Notes under the pieces: generated by a model | The model's database searches: none | What the model was told of the DNA's origin: nothing | The model's input: the letters and a program-made list of their open reading frames with translations, nothing else | DNA from: Aeromonas cavernicola | GTDB lineage: Bacteria > Pseudomonadota > Gammaproteobacteria > Enterobacterales > Aeromonadaceae | NCBI RefSeq assembly: GCF_002795305.1 | Contig: NZ_PGGC01000080.1 | Location: 1 to 64,000 of the forward strand | Reading direction: 5' to 3' | DNA length: 64,000 nucleotides | Made by a program: the position numbers and the translations under genes | Shown here: positions 28,430 to 41,341 of the stretch, one piece after another | Layout: each line of letters starts with the position of its first letter | How positions within the stretch are numbered: position 1 is the first letter of the stretch

Positions 28430-31400
28430 TTAGCTGCGGCTCATTCGAATGTCTATCTGTTGGTGCGGTAATGTCAGGCCCTTGAGCCTGAGCTTTTCGA
28501 GTACCAAGGAGTGAACTTCATGGGTAATCGGCATGCGATGATCCATGTTGTTGACATAGAGACGGATCTCGTAAATCAAGGCCGAGTCAGTAAATTCAAT
28601 CAAGAATACTTCGGGGATCGGGTTCTCCAACACCAAAGATGAGGCTTTTACTGAGTCCTCTAAGATTTGCTGGATCTCCGCTGGCTGCTCGGTTAACCCA
28701 ATGCGAATTTTCAGCCTGACCCGGGTAATGGCGTCTGACAGTGACCAGTTAATAAACTGTTCGGTGATAAACGCCTTATTGGGGACGATGATCTCTTTTC
28801 TGTCCCAATCCACGATGGTTGTTGCTCGGGTCTTGATTTTGGTCACCGTGCCCGTCAGCTCACGAATGGTGACGGTATCGCCCAGCCGGATCGGTTTTTC
28901 GAACAAAATAATCAGACCTGACACAAAGTTGGCAAAAATCTCCTGCAGACCAAAACCTAGCCCCACCGAGAGCGCAGCAACTAGCCACTGGGTTTTTGAC
29001 CAATCAATGCCGAGCATCGAAAAGCCAGTCAAGGTGCCGATCAGAATCACCATATATTTGCTGATGGTGGTCAGGGCAAAGCCGGTGCCAGGTGAAAGGC
29101 TTAAGTGCTGAAGTAAGGTGAGCTCCATTAAGCCCGGTAGGTTACGTGCCGTCACCACACTCAAGATAAAGATAAAGACCGTTAGCATTAAATCTTGCAA
29201 GGTGATGGCTGAAAGGTGCTCAATCCCGCCGATTTTACTGCTTACTTGCCAGATATTGATGTTGCTGAGAAAGCTGAACGCGGAGTTGAGCTCAGACCAT
29301 TGCACCACCACCAGCATGGTAAACCCCAACATGAGCAAGGTACGGATCAACCCCAGTGACTGGGCACTGATGGTATCGAGATCCAGCTCAGTATCCTCTA
29401 TCACCACATCGGCGATGTCGGCGCTAGCGTCATCTTCTCTGCCCCGCAGAGCGAGGGTTTCAGCCCGCCGGTTTTTAGCCCGTTCAAATGCCAGTCGACG
29501 ACGCTGGATCAGCATCCAGCGATGGGCAAGATAGTAAATAAGCAGGCAACCCAAGCCCATCAGCAAGCTCAACTCCAGCTGACGTAACAGGGTGCGAGAT
29601 GTATAAAAATAGCCAAACAGTGTTCCCATCACCGCCAACAACGGGGCGAGCATCAGGCCATTCCAAACGAAATGGTGCAGCAGGTGGGGTTTGTTCATAT
29701 TGGCTTGCCCCCAGGTTAAGGGCATTCGCTCTCGGTTAAGGCGAACAAAAAACAGCAATACCCATAGGGCGCCGATGATGAATGCCATTCTGCCGATCGA
29801 GTCGTAAAACGCATGTTCCTGATAGCTGTTAGCCATGCCTTGTACAAAAAAACTCGGGATAAGGACCATTAACAGGGTGCGAAACTGCCCCCAAACCCGC
29901 TCTACCCGCTCTTTTTGCCAGCGAAAATGAAGGATCAGTATCCCTTTATCTAGCGTCAAATGGCGTGCTACCAGCAGTGCTAGCAGCAAGAACAATATCT
30001 CCCCAAACCCCTGTGCCACTGCTCGTGCAAAGGGATATTGCCACGCCCCATCAAACAGGCTATGAAGCATGATCACCATGGCAGGCAGAGGAAGAGACGC
30101 CAGTAAGGCACGCAGTAGTAAGCGACTGGTCAAACTAAATTTGTCTTGGGTGACCTTACCAATTAGCGGGGCAATATCTTGGCTGTATTGCACCAGATGG
30201 CGGGCAAGTTTGAACCAGCACCAACTCAGCACTAGCAGTCCCAGCCCCGCGATTGTCAGCGTTAGGGGGTTATTATCGGCGAGCGCCTGTGGCAGTTCCC
30301 GCCAGTTATCCAAACTAAAAGCTAAATTCAAGGCGGCGGGAACCCCGAGTAATACTGCGGGGGTGAGGGGCCTTACGTCGGGCATCCAAAATAAGTGGCG
30401 TGCACTCAGATCGCGGATCTCATCGATCTTGCTGTTTCGGCGACTGTACTGCAGCTTAAGTCTGGTCTGCTCTTGGATCAGTGTGTCTGAGGCTTCATTG
30501 AATCTGGTGAGCAGCTGGCGGCGTGCTTTCAACAGGTTATCAAGCACCATCTGCTGTGGGCGGTCGAGAATGGTGTCCTCATCCAACAGATCCTGCTGCG
30601 CCTGTTCGGGGTTTTTTAACCACTCCAGCTCCACGTCGTACTGATATTTCACCATTCTTGCTTGGACGATGGCGGACTCGAGTTTATCCAGTGGAAAATA
30701 GGCGGGTAAGTCGGCCAGCTTGTTACGCAAATTTTCACCAAACGCATTGCTGATTTGCAGCCACTCCAGTTGTTCGCGGACTGAATCGTCTAACAAATTG
30801 AGGTGAGACAGGCTTTGATCCACCTCCCATTGGTCATCCTGTACGCGTTCGATATCTGCCTCTAGTGCCCCCAGTTCGATCGATAACGCTTGGTTGTTCT
30901 GTTGCAGCTCCTGCAAGACTGGGACGTCGGACGTTAGCTGCTTACGCAAGCGCTCGCTCTCGGCTAATGCCCTATCCGTTTTTTCTCGGCGCAGCTGGTT
31001 TTGGTAAATCATCAGGTTCGACTGCCACTCATCCTCATCCGTGATGGCTAAATTGAGGTCTTGTAACTTGAGTTTGCCAAGGTCTTTACGCTGCTGAGCC
31101 GAGAGCTGTTCCAGCTCTAACATCTGGATGCGGTCCGACAGGCTACGTTCCTTCATGCGGGTCAGCAGTAGCTGTGCCTCTAGCAAGCGATCCGCTTCAC
31201 TAACAATGCTTGGCCGCTCAAGTTGAGCCCGGGTGGCTTGTAGTTGCTTGCGCAGATCATCGATTCGCTGATGGTACTCTTGGCCGGTATTTTTTATCTG
31301 GCTAAGGTTGTCCATCACCCCTTGCCGTTCTTTACGCAGATTAAGTAGGCGGTTATTACTCAAGCCAATTGCTTGGCGTAATGCCTCTTCTTGAAGGCTA

Positions 31401-31702
31401 GTGAGCGCTGGTCTGGTTCTGGGTTGATAGTCATGCAGCCGATCTTTAAGGGTGGTCGACTCCTTGGGGTAATCGATCATGACCTGTTGATAGACCTTGC
31501 TCTGTTCACGGTAGCGTTCCGCCTCTTTAGCCAGCTGTAACGCTTGCTGATAAGTTTCCCGTAATTTTTGATTTTCAGGGGTGTCACTCTTGGGAACGCT
31601 TTGTAAGAGCTCTTCAGTCTGAGTGATCACATTCTCTGCGTGAAGTGATAGGGGCAGAATGACTAACAGGGCGATAAAGCGAACAAACAAGCGATGTAAC
31701 AT
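28430..31702 (-). CDS. mscM: Large mechanosensitive channel of the MscS family (MscK/MscM type)
   Basis: 1090 residues from ATG 31702 (MLHRLFVRFIALLVILPLSLHA), which gives a proper signal peptide; the upstream start adds ten residues. A coiled-coil-rich periplasmic region (about 20-450) precedes around ten transmembrane segments. The MscS pore and beta domain are at the C-terminus (LGFGLQEIFANFVSGLIILFEKP, then LGDTVTIRELTGTVTKIKTRATTIVDWD). These proteins open under membrane tension during hypo-osmotic shock. Length and architecture match E. coli YjeP (MscM, about 1100); MscK is the main alternative. Confidence 0.85.
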   Translation of the reverse strand: MLHRLFVRFIALLVILPLSLHAENVITQTEELLQSVPKSDTPENQKLRETYQQALQLAKEAERYREQSKVYQQVMIDYPKESTTLKDRLHDYQPRTRPALTSLQEEALRQAIGLSNNRLLNLRKERQGVMDNLSQIKNTGQEYHQRIDDLRKQLQATRAQLERPSIVSEADRLLEAQLLLTRMKERSLSDRIQMLELEQLSAQQRKDLGKLKLQDLNLAITDEDEWQSNLMIYQNQLRREKTDRALAESERLRKQLTSDVPVLQELQQNNQALSIELGALEADIERVQDDQWEVDQSLSHLNLLDDSVREQLEWLQISNAFGENLRNKLADLPAYFPLDKLESAIVQARMVKYQYDVELEWLKNPEQAQQDLLDEDTILDRPQQMVLDNLLKARRQLLTRFNEASDTLIQEQTRLKLQYSRRNSKIDEIRDLSARHLFWMPDVRPLTPAVLLGVPAALNLAFSLDNWRELPQALADNNPLTLTIAGLGLLVLSWCWFKLARHLVQYSQDIAPLIGKVTQDKFSLTSRLLLRALLASLPLPAMVIMLHSLFDGAWQYPFARAVAQGFGEILFLLLALLVARHLTLDKGILILHFRWQKERVERVWGQFRTLLMVLIPSFFVQGMANSYQEHAFYDSIGRMAFIIGALWVLLFFVRLNRERMPLTWGQANMNKPHLLHHFVWNGLMLAPLLAVMGTLFGYFYTSRTLLRQLELSLLMGLGCLLIYYLAHRWMLIQRRRLAFERAKNRRAETLALRGREDDASADIADVVIEDTELDLDTISAQSLGLIRTLLMLGFTMLVVVQWSELNSAFSFLSNINIWQVSSKIGGIEHLSAITLQDLMLTVFIFILSVVTARNLPGLMELTLLQHLSLSPGTGFALTTISKYMVILIGTLTGFSMLGIDWSKTQWLVAALSVGLGFGLQEIFANFVSGLIILFEKPIRLGDTVTIRELTGTVTKIKTRATTIVDWDRKEIIVPNKAFITEQFINWSLSDAITRVRLKIRIGLTEQPAEIQQILEDSVKASSLVLENPIPEVFLIEFTDSALIYEIRLYVNNMDHRMPITHEVHSLVLEKLRLKGLTLPHQQIDIRMSRS

Positions 31703-32200
31703 AAAGCTCGTTTCCGTGTTGGAGGCGTGCATTGAAGGTTAGCGTTAGCCTAAAGCAGTGCTTGGTAACGGTAAAGAGGGCGGGTGGGGTAGCAACATAC
31801 AAATCTGAGCCGGAACAATGGCCTCACGAGAGCAGGCCAATAGTGCGCGGTCATCTGCCTAACGAATCCAGCCCCATGGGCAGCGAGGGTTGTGCCTGTT
31901 AGGGCCTGCTACGTTAACGAGATGATCACTACCGCTGTGGGATTACGCGGCGCGGATGGTGCGTGTCGAAGAGGCTGCTAACACTCGATGGCGTGCTGAT
32001 CGGTCTGCCGATAGTCGCTATCTATGGCGTTGCTATTGATGAGCTAAAAACTTAAATCTCGATGCAAATTAATGTCTGATAGCGGTTTCATCTTTCTACA
32101 ATTGCTTATTTAATTTTTATTTTATTCATTAATATCACTTTTTTATCTTTTTTTAATTTCTTGCACCTTTTTTGTTGTTGGGTGTGAGATTTATCGCTGT
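31703..32200. other. Non-coding region between mscM and the maltoporin gene
   Basis: About 500 bases without a supported gene. The first half is GC-balanced and could hold the mscM promoter; from about 32050 it is strongly AT-rich. Short open frames here lack RBS and known motifs. Confidence 0.45.
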
Positions 32201-32245
32201 TTTGTGAATTGGCTCATATCTGTATATCGGAGGGCTCCTTATAAT
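32201..32245 (+). promoter_or_regulatory. CRP site plus promoter of the maltoporin gene
   Basis: A CRP-like site TGTGA-N6-TCATA (32203-32218) matches 9 of 10 core bases. A perfect TATAAT lies at 32240-32245. If transcription starts near 32252, the CRP centre (32210.5) is at about -41.5, the geometry of a class II CRP promoter. A second, weaker TGTGA half lies at 32183-32187. A MalT box was not clearly identified. Confidence 0.7.
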
Positions 32246-32295
32246 CAAACGCGGTCGTCACAAGCTTAATTAGCCAGCGACCTGCCCAGCTTTAA

Positions 32296-33660
<1,365 letters not shown>

Positions 33661-33684
33661 TCTCACCTGCATCGAATATCAATC

Positions 33685-33712
33685 GCCCCCGCATGTCGGG
33701 GGCTCTTTTTTT
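33685..33712 (+). terminator. Terminator between lamB and malM
   Basis: gcccccg (33685-33691) pairs with cgggggc (33697-33703), followed by tcttttttt. It probably lets only part of the transcription reach malM, giving much more porin than MalM. Confidence 0.85.
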
Positions 33713-33736
33713 CAAGATGGCGTGTAGGACATCCCA

Positions 33737-34720
33737 ATGAAATATACCAAAATAGCCTTGGCGGTTTTTTGTTCCACTTTAATAACAGCGTGTGCGTCTC
33801 TTGAAACCGCAGTGGCACCCACTCAAGCATTCAAACAAATTTTGAATAGTCGTGAACAAGCGACTCAACAACTGAATAACGCCTCAGTGTGTTGCAGTCA
33901 TATCAGTAAATTACAGTATCAGCCGTTGGCGGCTGGCAAGGCACAGTTAGTCGCCATTGATGGCAATTCACCCGTATTTGCGTTTCCAGAAGGAAACAGT
34001 TATTACGCCGCATTTAAATTACCCACTCACTCGGGCGATCTGAAAATTACCGTGGCTGGCCTGATCGACCAGACCGTATTTAATCCATCGGTATTATTAC
34101 TCGACGCGCAATTCAACGTTACGCGAACCATTGGCGCGGATATTATTAGCTATCAGCCAGCGCGGCTGTTAGATGGGGACAGAGTGGAAGGCGTGTTTAC
34201 GGTCGATCGCTCTTATGTGGGTAATCCGAATAATGAAACCTATATGGTGATCTATACCACTCAGGCGACGTTGGCTGACGAGACTCAAATAATGAGCCCT
34301 TCTAAGATGATGGCCAAGGCGATGAGTGTGCAAGATTATGGGGCGAAAGATCCTCTTATTCCGCATTCCGCGTGGGGGGTTGTCAACGTTGAGGTTGAAG
34401 ATACGAGCGCCACAGTAATAGGCGACAACTTTTACAAGCCGGTTTATCAGGATGCCATAACGGCGAATGCCCCGGTCGTCGATCCTGCGCCAAACAAGCT
34501 GGTTGTGCCGGCCGCCGTCGCGGTAACCAAACCGGTGGTGACACAGATGCCTCCTGCTATGTTAAGTGATAGTGAGGCCTTTTATCATGAGCAGATTAAG
34601 AAATCAGTGAGTGCCGGTGACATCGATAAGGCGATGCAGTTGGTGGGGGAGGCAGAACGAGCAGGCTCGCGCAATGCAAAAGCAGTGTTTATTGATGCCG
34701 TGAAGCGTTCTCAGAAATAA
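33737..34720 (+). CDS. malM: Maltose operon periplasmic protein MalM
   Basis: 327 residues with a signal peptide whose LITACAS looks like a lipobox (Cys about residue 19). The MalM-family core is visible as SVCCSHISKLQYQPL (about 51-65), FPEGNSYYAAFKLP and NPSVLLLDAQFNVTRTIG. MalM's biochemical role is unknown; it is induced with the maltodextrin uptake genes. It directly follows the maltoporin gene, as in E. coli, though no malK or malEFG is in the window. A C-terminal helical segment (about 275-327) is repeat-like. Confidence 0.9.
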   Translation: MKYTKIALAVFCSTLITACASLETAVAPTQAFKQILNSREQATQQLNNASVCCSHISKLQYQPLAAGKAQLVAIDGNSPVFAFPEGNSYYAAFKLPTHSGDLKITVAGLIDQTVFNPSVLLLDAQFNVTRTIGADIISYQPARLLDGDRVEGVFTVDRSYVGNPNNETYMVIYTTQATLADETQIMSPSKMMAKAMSVQDYGAKDPLIPHSAWGVVNVEVEDTSATVIGDNFYKPVYQDAITANAPVVDPAPNKLVVPAAVAVTKPVVTQMPPAMLSDSEAFYHEQIKKSVSAGDIDKAMQLVGEAERAGSRNAKAVFIDAVKRSQK

Positions 34721-34754
34721 CCGCTTAGCGTTTATCATTGTTCTTATTTTTTGA

Positions 34755-34786
34755 AGACCTCCTACATAATATGGAGGTCTTTTTAC
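34755..34786 (+). terminator. Terminator after malM
   Basis: agacctcc (34755-34762) pairs with ggaggtct (34773-34780), followed by tttttac. Confidence 0.85.
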
Positions 34787-35079
34787 TACCATTAGTACGA
34801 GCATGAATATCCGACGATAATATAACCAGTTACGTTAGGTTACATTTAATTTCATGGCGCAACCTTTGGGGGTGGAAAAATACAAAGCGAAACACTGCTT
34901 GTGGTGATATTTAGATATAATTATCGTGCATAAATCTAAATAGTCGTTTCCTATTTGCATGGTGGCATCATCAAGTTGTGATCGCTCCCTGAAAAATAAT
35001 CATTAGGCAGTGGTGTTAGCAGCATTTTTTACTGCACTGGGTTATATTTAATTGTGTTGAATGTCATTATTTCCTGAAT
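34787..35079. other. AT-rich region upstream of ptsG
   Basis: About 290 AT-rich bases without a gene. Probably control region for ptsG. A tgtga at 34977-34981 lacks a good second CRP half. Confidence 0.4.
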
Positions 35080-35097
35080 TGAATATTCGTATATTCA
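35080..35097. promoter_or_regulatory. Candidate operator: 18-bp palindrome before ptsG
   Basis: TGAATAT (35080-35086) and ATATTCA (35091-35097) are perfectly complementary around a 4-base spacer, 46 bases before the ptsG start. The size and AT-rich core fit a dimeric repressor site; it does not clearly match the E. coli Mlc consensus. Confidence 0.4.
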
Positions 35098-35125
35098 TGA
35101 TGGGAGACGATTCGGGTAACCATAA

Positions 35126-36574
<1,449 letters not shown>

Positions 36575-36600
36575 CCCGGTTGCCTAACACATCACAGCAA

Positions 36601-36631
36601 AGAGGGAGGCATTAGCCTCCCTCTTGTTTTA
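36601..36631 (+). terminator. Terminator after ptsG
   Basis: agagggaggc (36601-36610) pairs with gcctccctct (36615-36624), followed by tgtttta. Confidence 0.85.
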
Positions 36632-36833
36632 TATGCGCTGGCTACACTCATCGCGCGCAAGATCCCGCTCGACGTGATACGACTCTCCCTCCTTCGGTGG
36701 CTAGTGGCCATCAATGGGCACTAACCCAACAGCGCCGAGCACAGCAAAGGGGTTTATCCGGTGGCGCATTAGGTCGTTATTATGTTGGATTTACAGATAA
36801 GATACGGCGTAGCCCAACGAACAAGGAGCTCAG

Positions 36834-37745
36834 ATGCGTATTGCCATGATTGGCCTAGGAGATATCGCCCAAAAAGCATATTTACCGTTGTTAACCAGTG
36901 ATGAGCGGGTTACCCCGCTGCTCTGCACCCGTACGCCAGCTAAATTGGCCACGCTCGCCCGCCAGTACCGGATTGCCGAGTGTTTTACGGAATTAGCGGC
37001 ACTGCTGGCAAGCCGCCCAGATGCCGTGATGATCCATACCGCTACGGCTGCCCATGGTGAGATTGCTCGGCAGTGCCTGCACGCCGGTATCCCGACCTTT
37101 GTCGATAAACCATTGTGTGACAATGTTGCCGATGTCGAAGATCTCGCGAATCTAGCCATCATGAAAAATTGCCCGCTGTTTGTCGGCTTTAATCGCCGTT
37201 ATTTACCGGCGATGAGTGGTGCGTGCGCCCAACCGATAACGGAGCTGCACTGGCAAAAGCACCGTTTTGCTTTGCCTGGGCCAGCACGGGATTTTCTGTT
37301 CGATGACTTTATCCACGTCCTTGATAGTCTCTGTTTTTATGGCGGCCCTCCTGATGGGGAGGTGCAGGCGGTGTTACGGCCACATCTGCAAAATCGCAAG
37401 CTATTGGCTGGGGTACGCGTAAGTTGGCAGCATGGTGATTGCGCTATCAGTGGCAGTATGAATCGGACTGCGGGCATTACTGAAGAGCGGATTGACTGTT
37501 ATGGGGATAACCTCTCTATCCACCTCGAAAACTGTACTCGTGGCGTGATAGCTCGGGACAATACAACTCACTTATTGACGCCTAACGACTGGCAGCCGGT
37601 ACTGGTTCAGCGCGGGTTTGCCGCTATGCTGGCGCATTGGTATCAACAGATTGAAGCAGGTTATGCGGATAGCGAACTGATTGCCTCATATCTCCACGGG
37701 CATCGGCTAGCAGAGCAGCTCGTTCACTTAGCTAAGCCATCGTGA
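36834..37745 (+). CDS. Gfo/Idh/MocA family oxidoreductase
   Basis: 303 residues. The N-terminal Rossmann fold opens with MRIAMIGLGDIAQKAYLPLL (GxGxxA type), and AGIPTFVDKPLC supplies the EKP-like dinucleotide motif, here DKP. FVGFNRRYLPAM and DDFIHVLDSLCFYGG (D-x-x-x-H pattern) follow. It resembles the small YceM/MviM-like branch. Such enzymes oxidise or reduce sugars or related cyclitols with NAD(P); the substrate is unknown. AAGGAG (36822-36827) precedes the ATG. Single-gene unit. Confidence 0.85.
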   Translation: MRIAMIGLGDIAQKAYLPLLTSDERVTPLLCTRTPAKLATLARQYRIAECFTELAALLASRPDAVMIHTATAAHGEIARQCLHAGIPTFVDKPLCDNVADVEDLANLAIMKNCPLFVGFNRRYLPAMSGACAQPITELHWQKHRFALPGPARDFLFDDFIHVLDSLCFYGGPPDGEVQAVLRPHLQNRKLLAGVRVSWQHGDCAISGSMNRTAGITEERIDCYGDNLSIHLENCTRGVIARDNTTHLLTPNDWQPVLVQRGFAAMLAHWYQQIEAGYADSELIASYLHGHRLAEQLVHLAKPS

Positions 37746-38037
37746 GCGTTGCGCGTCACTCTGGGGCATGAATAAAGCCAACATCAGCGGTAGCGATGAA
37801 CGATTTATTGGGGCGCGGATCGCTGGTTTTATGGGTTTTTACCCAGAGCGTGATAGGGATGAGGAGCGGTTAGCCCTGTGGTGATGACGGTATTTAGTGC
37901 ACATATCTGGCCTTGTGACGAGGTGCATTCATCCTGAAAACTTGCTTTTTACAACATATATTAAACATTTTTTTAGGTGCTTTGACTGTCCCTTTGATCC
38001 CGCTCACGTTACAATGCCAGCGACCACTTTATCTAAC
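37746..38037. other. Region upstream of glyA
   Basis: About 290 bases between the oxidoreductase and glyA. It holds one tiny open frame (37768-37884, listed separately) and likely the glyA promoter; a TACAAT at 38010-38015 is a -10 candidate with no well-spaced -35. Confidence 0.4.
37768..37884 (+). CDS. Possible 38-residue small protein or gene remnant
   Basis: ATG 37768 to TGA 37882-37884. The predicted peptide is hydrophilic at both ends with a short apolar middle (RIAGFMGFYPERD). No good RBS and no recognised family. It may be a chance open frame or the tail of a lost gene. Confidence 0.15.
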   Translation: MNKANISGSDERFIGARIAGFMGFYPERDRDEERLALW

Positions 38038-38053
38038 GCGCAAACGATTTTCA
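38038..38053. promoter_or_regulatory. Weak PurR-like box before glyA
   Basis: The left half GCGCAAACG matches the PurR operator well, the right half poorly (about 10 of 16 overall). E. coli glyA is PurR-controlled, which is the only reason to list it. It overlaps the RBS region. Confidence 0.25.
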
Positions 38054-38065
38054 GGAGAGAAACGG

Positions 38066-39319
38066 ATGTTGAAACGTGATATGACCATCGCAGGCTATGA
38101 CCCCCAGCTGTGGCAGGCCATCACCGACGAAACCCGTCGTCAGGAAGAGCATATTGAACTGATTGCGTCTGAGAACTACACCAGCCCCCGTGTCATGGAA
38201 GCACAAGGCTCCCAGTTGACCAACAAGTACGCCGAAGGTTACCCCGCCAAGCGTTACTACGGTGGTTGCGAGTATGTGGATGTGGTCGAAACCCTGGCCA
38301 TCGAGCGCGCCAAAGAGCTGTTCGGTGCTACTTACGCTAACGTGCAGCCGCACTCCGGCTCCCAAGCCAACAGCGCCGTTTACATGGCTCTGCTGCAGCC
38401 GGGCGACACCGTACTGGGCATGAATCTGGCCCACGGTGGTCACTTGACTCACGGCTCTCCGGTTAACTTCTCCGGCAAGCTCTACAACATCATTCCTTAC
38501 GGTATCGATGAGTCTGGCAAAATTGACTACGACGAGATGGAGCGTCTGGCTGTTGAACACAAGCCGAAGATGATGATAGGTGGCTTCTCCGCCTACTCCG
38601 GCATCGTTGACTGGGCCCGCATGCGCGAAATCGCCGATAAGGTGGGTGCTTACTTGTTCGTCGACATGGCCCACGTGGCTGGTCTGATTGCCGCAGGCGT
38701 CTACCCGAACCCGGTTCCCCACGCTCACGTAGTGACCTCTACCACTCACAAGACCCTGGCCGGTCCCCGTGGTGGTCTGATCCTCTCCGCCGCTGACGAC
38801 GAAGAGCTCTACAAGAAGCTCAACTCCGCCGTCTTCCCGGGTGGTCAGGGTGGCCCGCTGATGCACGTCATCGCCGGTAAAGCCGTTGCCTTTAAAGAGG
38901 CGCTGGAGCCGGAGTTCAAGACCTATCAGGCTCAGGTAGTGAAAAACGCCAAGGCGATGGCTGCGACCTTTATCGAGCGCGGTTACAAGATCGTCTCCGG
39001 CGGTACCGACAACCATCTGATGCTGGTTGACCTGATTGGCCGCGAGCTGACTGGTAAGGAGGCTGACGCTGCACTGGGCAAAGCCAACATCACCGTCAAC
39101 AAGAACTCCGTGCCTAACGACCCGCGCTCCCCGTTCGTCACCTCAGGTGTGCGGATCGGTACCCCGGCCATCACCCGCCGTGGTTTCAAGGAAGCCGAGT
39201 CCATCCAGCTGACCAACTGGATCTGCGATGTACTGGACAACCACGACAACGATGCCGTGCTGGCCACCGTACGCGAGCAGGTGCTGGACATCTGCCGCCG
39301 CTTCCCAGTGTATGCCTGA
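38066..39319 (+). CDS. glyA: Serine hydroxymethyltransferase
   Basis: 417 residues from ATG 38066 ([16 protein letters not shown]), supported by AGGAGAG (38053-38059). PLP-lysine motif [15 protein letters not shown] with Lys229, the same position as in E. coli. [19 protein letters not shown] and [15 protein letters not shown] are family signatures. Converts serine and tetrahydrofolate to glycine and 5,10-methylene-THF, the main one-carbon source. Codon use is strongly biased, as for a highly expressed gene. Followed by a strong bidirectional terminator. Confidence 0.98.
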   Translation: MLKRDMTIAGYDPQLWQAITDETRRQEEHIELIASENYTSPRVMEAQGSQLTNKYAEGYPAKRYYGGCEYVDVVETLAIERAKELFGATYANVQPHSGSQANSAVYMALLQPGDTVLGMNLAHGGHLTHGSPVNFSGKLYNIIPYGIDESGKIDYDEMERLAVEHKPKMMIGGFSAYSGIVDWARMREIADKVGAYLFVDMAHVAGLIAAGVYPNPVPHAHVVTSTTHKTLAGPRGGLILSAADDEELYKKLNSAVFPGGQGGPLMHVIAGKAVAFKEALEPEFKTYQAQVVKNAKAMAATFIERGYKIVSGGTDNHLMLVDLIGRELTGKEADAALGKANITVNKNSVPNDPRSPFVTSGVRIGTPAITRRGFKEAESIQLTNWICDVLDNHDNDAVLATVREQVLDICRRFPVYA

Positions 39320-39371
39320 TAGGCAGGGCCTGCCTATGGGACACAAGCCTGTCCGCTAGGAGCCACGAAAT

Positions 39372-39406
39372 AAAAAATCCCCGAGCTACTGCTCGGGGAT
39401 TTTTTC
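39372..39406. terminator. Bidirectional terminator between glyA and dxs
   Basis: aaaaaatccccgagc (39373-39386 region) and its complement at 39391-39405 flank a 4-base loop, with A and T runs on each side, so it can stop transcripts from both convergent genes. Confidence 0.9.
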
Positions 39407-39451
39407 AGGCCAATACCATAACAACCTGTTGCAGGTATGAACCTTGTGGCG

Positions 39452-41320
39452 TTAGACGCGTGACCACGCCTCAATACTGGCCTGAATGCCCTGACTATCC
39501 AGCCCCAGCATTGCGTAGATCTCTTCTTGGGTGCCCTGCTCGATGAAGCGATCAGGTAAACCTAAGTTAAGGACGGGATTACGCCGTTTTTGACGCATCA
39601 GCAGCTCGTTAACGGCCGATCCTGCACCACCCATGATGGCGTTGTCTTCAATCGTCACAAACTGATGGTGTGTTGCTGCTAACGAGAGTACCAGTGCCTC
39701 ATCAAGCGGTTTGACGAAGCGCATGTCTACTAATGTGGCATCGAGAGCATCCGCCGCTAATTTAGCTGATTGGAGTAGGGTGCCAAAGGCTAAGATTGCT
39801 GTGCCTTGACCTTCTCGTATGAGGCGACCTTTTCCGAGCGTAATAGCCTGCATTTCTGAGGAAATGGGTGCATCGCTCTGGCTATTACCACGTGGATAAC
39901 GAACTGCGGCAGGCCCTTGGTGTAGGTAACCGGTATAGAGCATTTGACGGCATTCATTTTCATCGGATGGCGTCATCACCACCATATTGGGTATGGTGCG
40001 CAGGAAGCTAATGTCGAATGCCCCTTGGTGTGTAGGGCCATCTGCACCAACCAATCCCGCCCGATCGATAGCAAACAACACGGGTAAATTTTGTAACGCC
40101 ACATCATGGATCACTTGATCGTAAGCGCGTTGCAAGAAGCTTGAGTAGATAGCGACAACCGGTTTTTTATCGGCGATGGCAAGGCCAGCCGCAAAGGTGA
40201 CGGCATGTTGCTCGGCAATGGCGACATCAAAATAGCGATCCGGATACTGTTGGCTGAACTTGACTAATCCAGACCCTTCACGCATGGCGGGAGTAATGCC
40301 AATGACTCTTTCATCTTGCGCGGCAATATCACATAACCATTGCCCAAAAATGGCAGAAAATGTCGGTTTAACACCACTTTTCTTGGGCAGTGCAGTATCG
40401 TCAGGATTGAACTTAGGGACTGCATGATAACCGATTGGATCTCTTTCTGCAGGCTCATACCCTTTGCCTTTCTTGGTCTTGACGTGCAGTAGTTGGGGGC
40501 CTTTTAGGTTACGCATGTTGCGTAGCGTTTCAACTAGTGCATGAATATCGTGGCCGTCAATTGGGCCTATATAGTTAAAGCCGAACTCTTCGAACAGGGT
40601 GCCAGGGACGACCATCCCCTTAAGATGTTCTTCCGCCCGTTTAGCAAGCTCTTTGACTGGCGGTAGTCCGGCAAGCACCTTTTTGCCGCCTTCGCGTATG
40701 GTGGTGTAAAGTTTGCCAGACATCATCCTGGCTAAGTGATTGTTGAGTGCCCCGACATTTTCAGAGATGGACATCTCGTTGTCATTGAGCACTACCAGCA
40801 TATCCTTGTGCACATCCCCTGCATGATTGAGTGCTTCAAATGCCATCCCAGCAGTAATTGCCCCATCGCCAATGACCGCAACGACTTTGCGGCCCCGACC
40901 TTCGCTCTCAGCCGCGACCGCCATACCTAACGCAGCACCGATGGACGTGCTGGAGTGGCCAACGCTGAGCACGTCGTATTCACTCTCGCCACGCCAAGGG
41001 AAGGGATGCAGCCCCTCTTTTTGGCGAATGGTATGAATTTGGTCACGGCGCCCAGTCAAAATTTTGTGAGGATAGGCCTGATGACCAACATCCCAGATCA
41101 AGCGATCAAATGGCGTGTTGTAGACATAATGAAGTGCCACGGTTAGCTCGACGGTGCCAAGCCCAGAGGCAAAGTGACCACTGGATCGGCTCACCGAGCG
41201 CAGCAGATACTCGCGCAACTCGTTGCATAAAGACGGCAGGCGCTCGAAGGGGAGGGAGCGTAACTCAACCGGCGTGTCTGCGAGGGCTAGATTGGGAAAA
41301 TTGCTAATATCAACGCTCAT
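39452..41320 (-). CDS. dxs: 1-deoxy-D-xylulose-5-phosphate synthase
   Basis: 622 residues (E. coli 620). The TPP/Mg2+ motif [20 protein letters not shown] leading to [11 protein letters not shown] lies at about 153-183. The pyrimidine domain has [17 protein letters not shown] and the C-terminal domain [20 protein letters not shown]. It condenses pyruvate and glyceraldehyde-3-phosphate, the first step of the MEP isoprenoid pathway, also feeding thiamine and pyridoxal synthesis. Third gene of xseB-ispA-dxs, as in E. coli. Confidence 0.98.
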   Translation of the reverse strand: MSVDISNFPNLALADTPVELRSLPFERLPSLCNELREYLLRSVSRSSGHFASGLGTVELTVALHYVYNTPFDRLIWDVGHQAYPHKILTGRRDQIHTIRQKEGLHPFPWRGESEYDVLSVGHSSTSIGAALGMAVAAESEGRGRKVVAVIGDGAITAGMAFEALNHAGDVHKDMLVVLNDNEMSISENVGALNNHLARMMSGKLYTTIREGGKKVLAGLPPVKELAKRAEEHLKGMVVPGTLFEEFGFNYIGPIDGHDIHALVETLRNMRNLKGPQLLHVKTKKGKGYEPAERDPIGYHAVPKFNPDDTALPKKSGVKPTFSAIFGQWLCDIAAQDERVIGITPAMREGSGLVKFSQQYPDRYFDVAIAEQHAVTFAAGLAIADKKPVVAIYSSFLQRAYDQVIHDVALQNLPVLFAIDRAGLVGADGPTHQGAFDISFLRTIPNMVVMTPSDENECRQMLYTGYLHQGPAAVRYPRGNSQSDAPISSEMQAITLGKGRLIREGQGTAILAFGTLLQSAKLAADALDATLVDMRFVKPLDEALVLSLAATHHQFVTIEDNAIMGGAGSAVNELLMRQKRRNPVLNLGLPDRFIEQGTQEEIYAMLGLDSQGIQASIEAWSRV

Positions 41321-41341
41321 ATAGTTACTGTTATCCAGCGT

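Noticed and set aside
34977-34992. Possible CRP site before ptsG
   Set aside because: Only the TGTGA half matches; the second half (cctga) is poor.
38051-39016. 321-residue open frame on the minus strand
   Set aside because: Antisense to glyA, a highly expressed gene with biased codons; no family motif.
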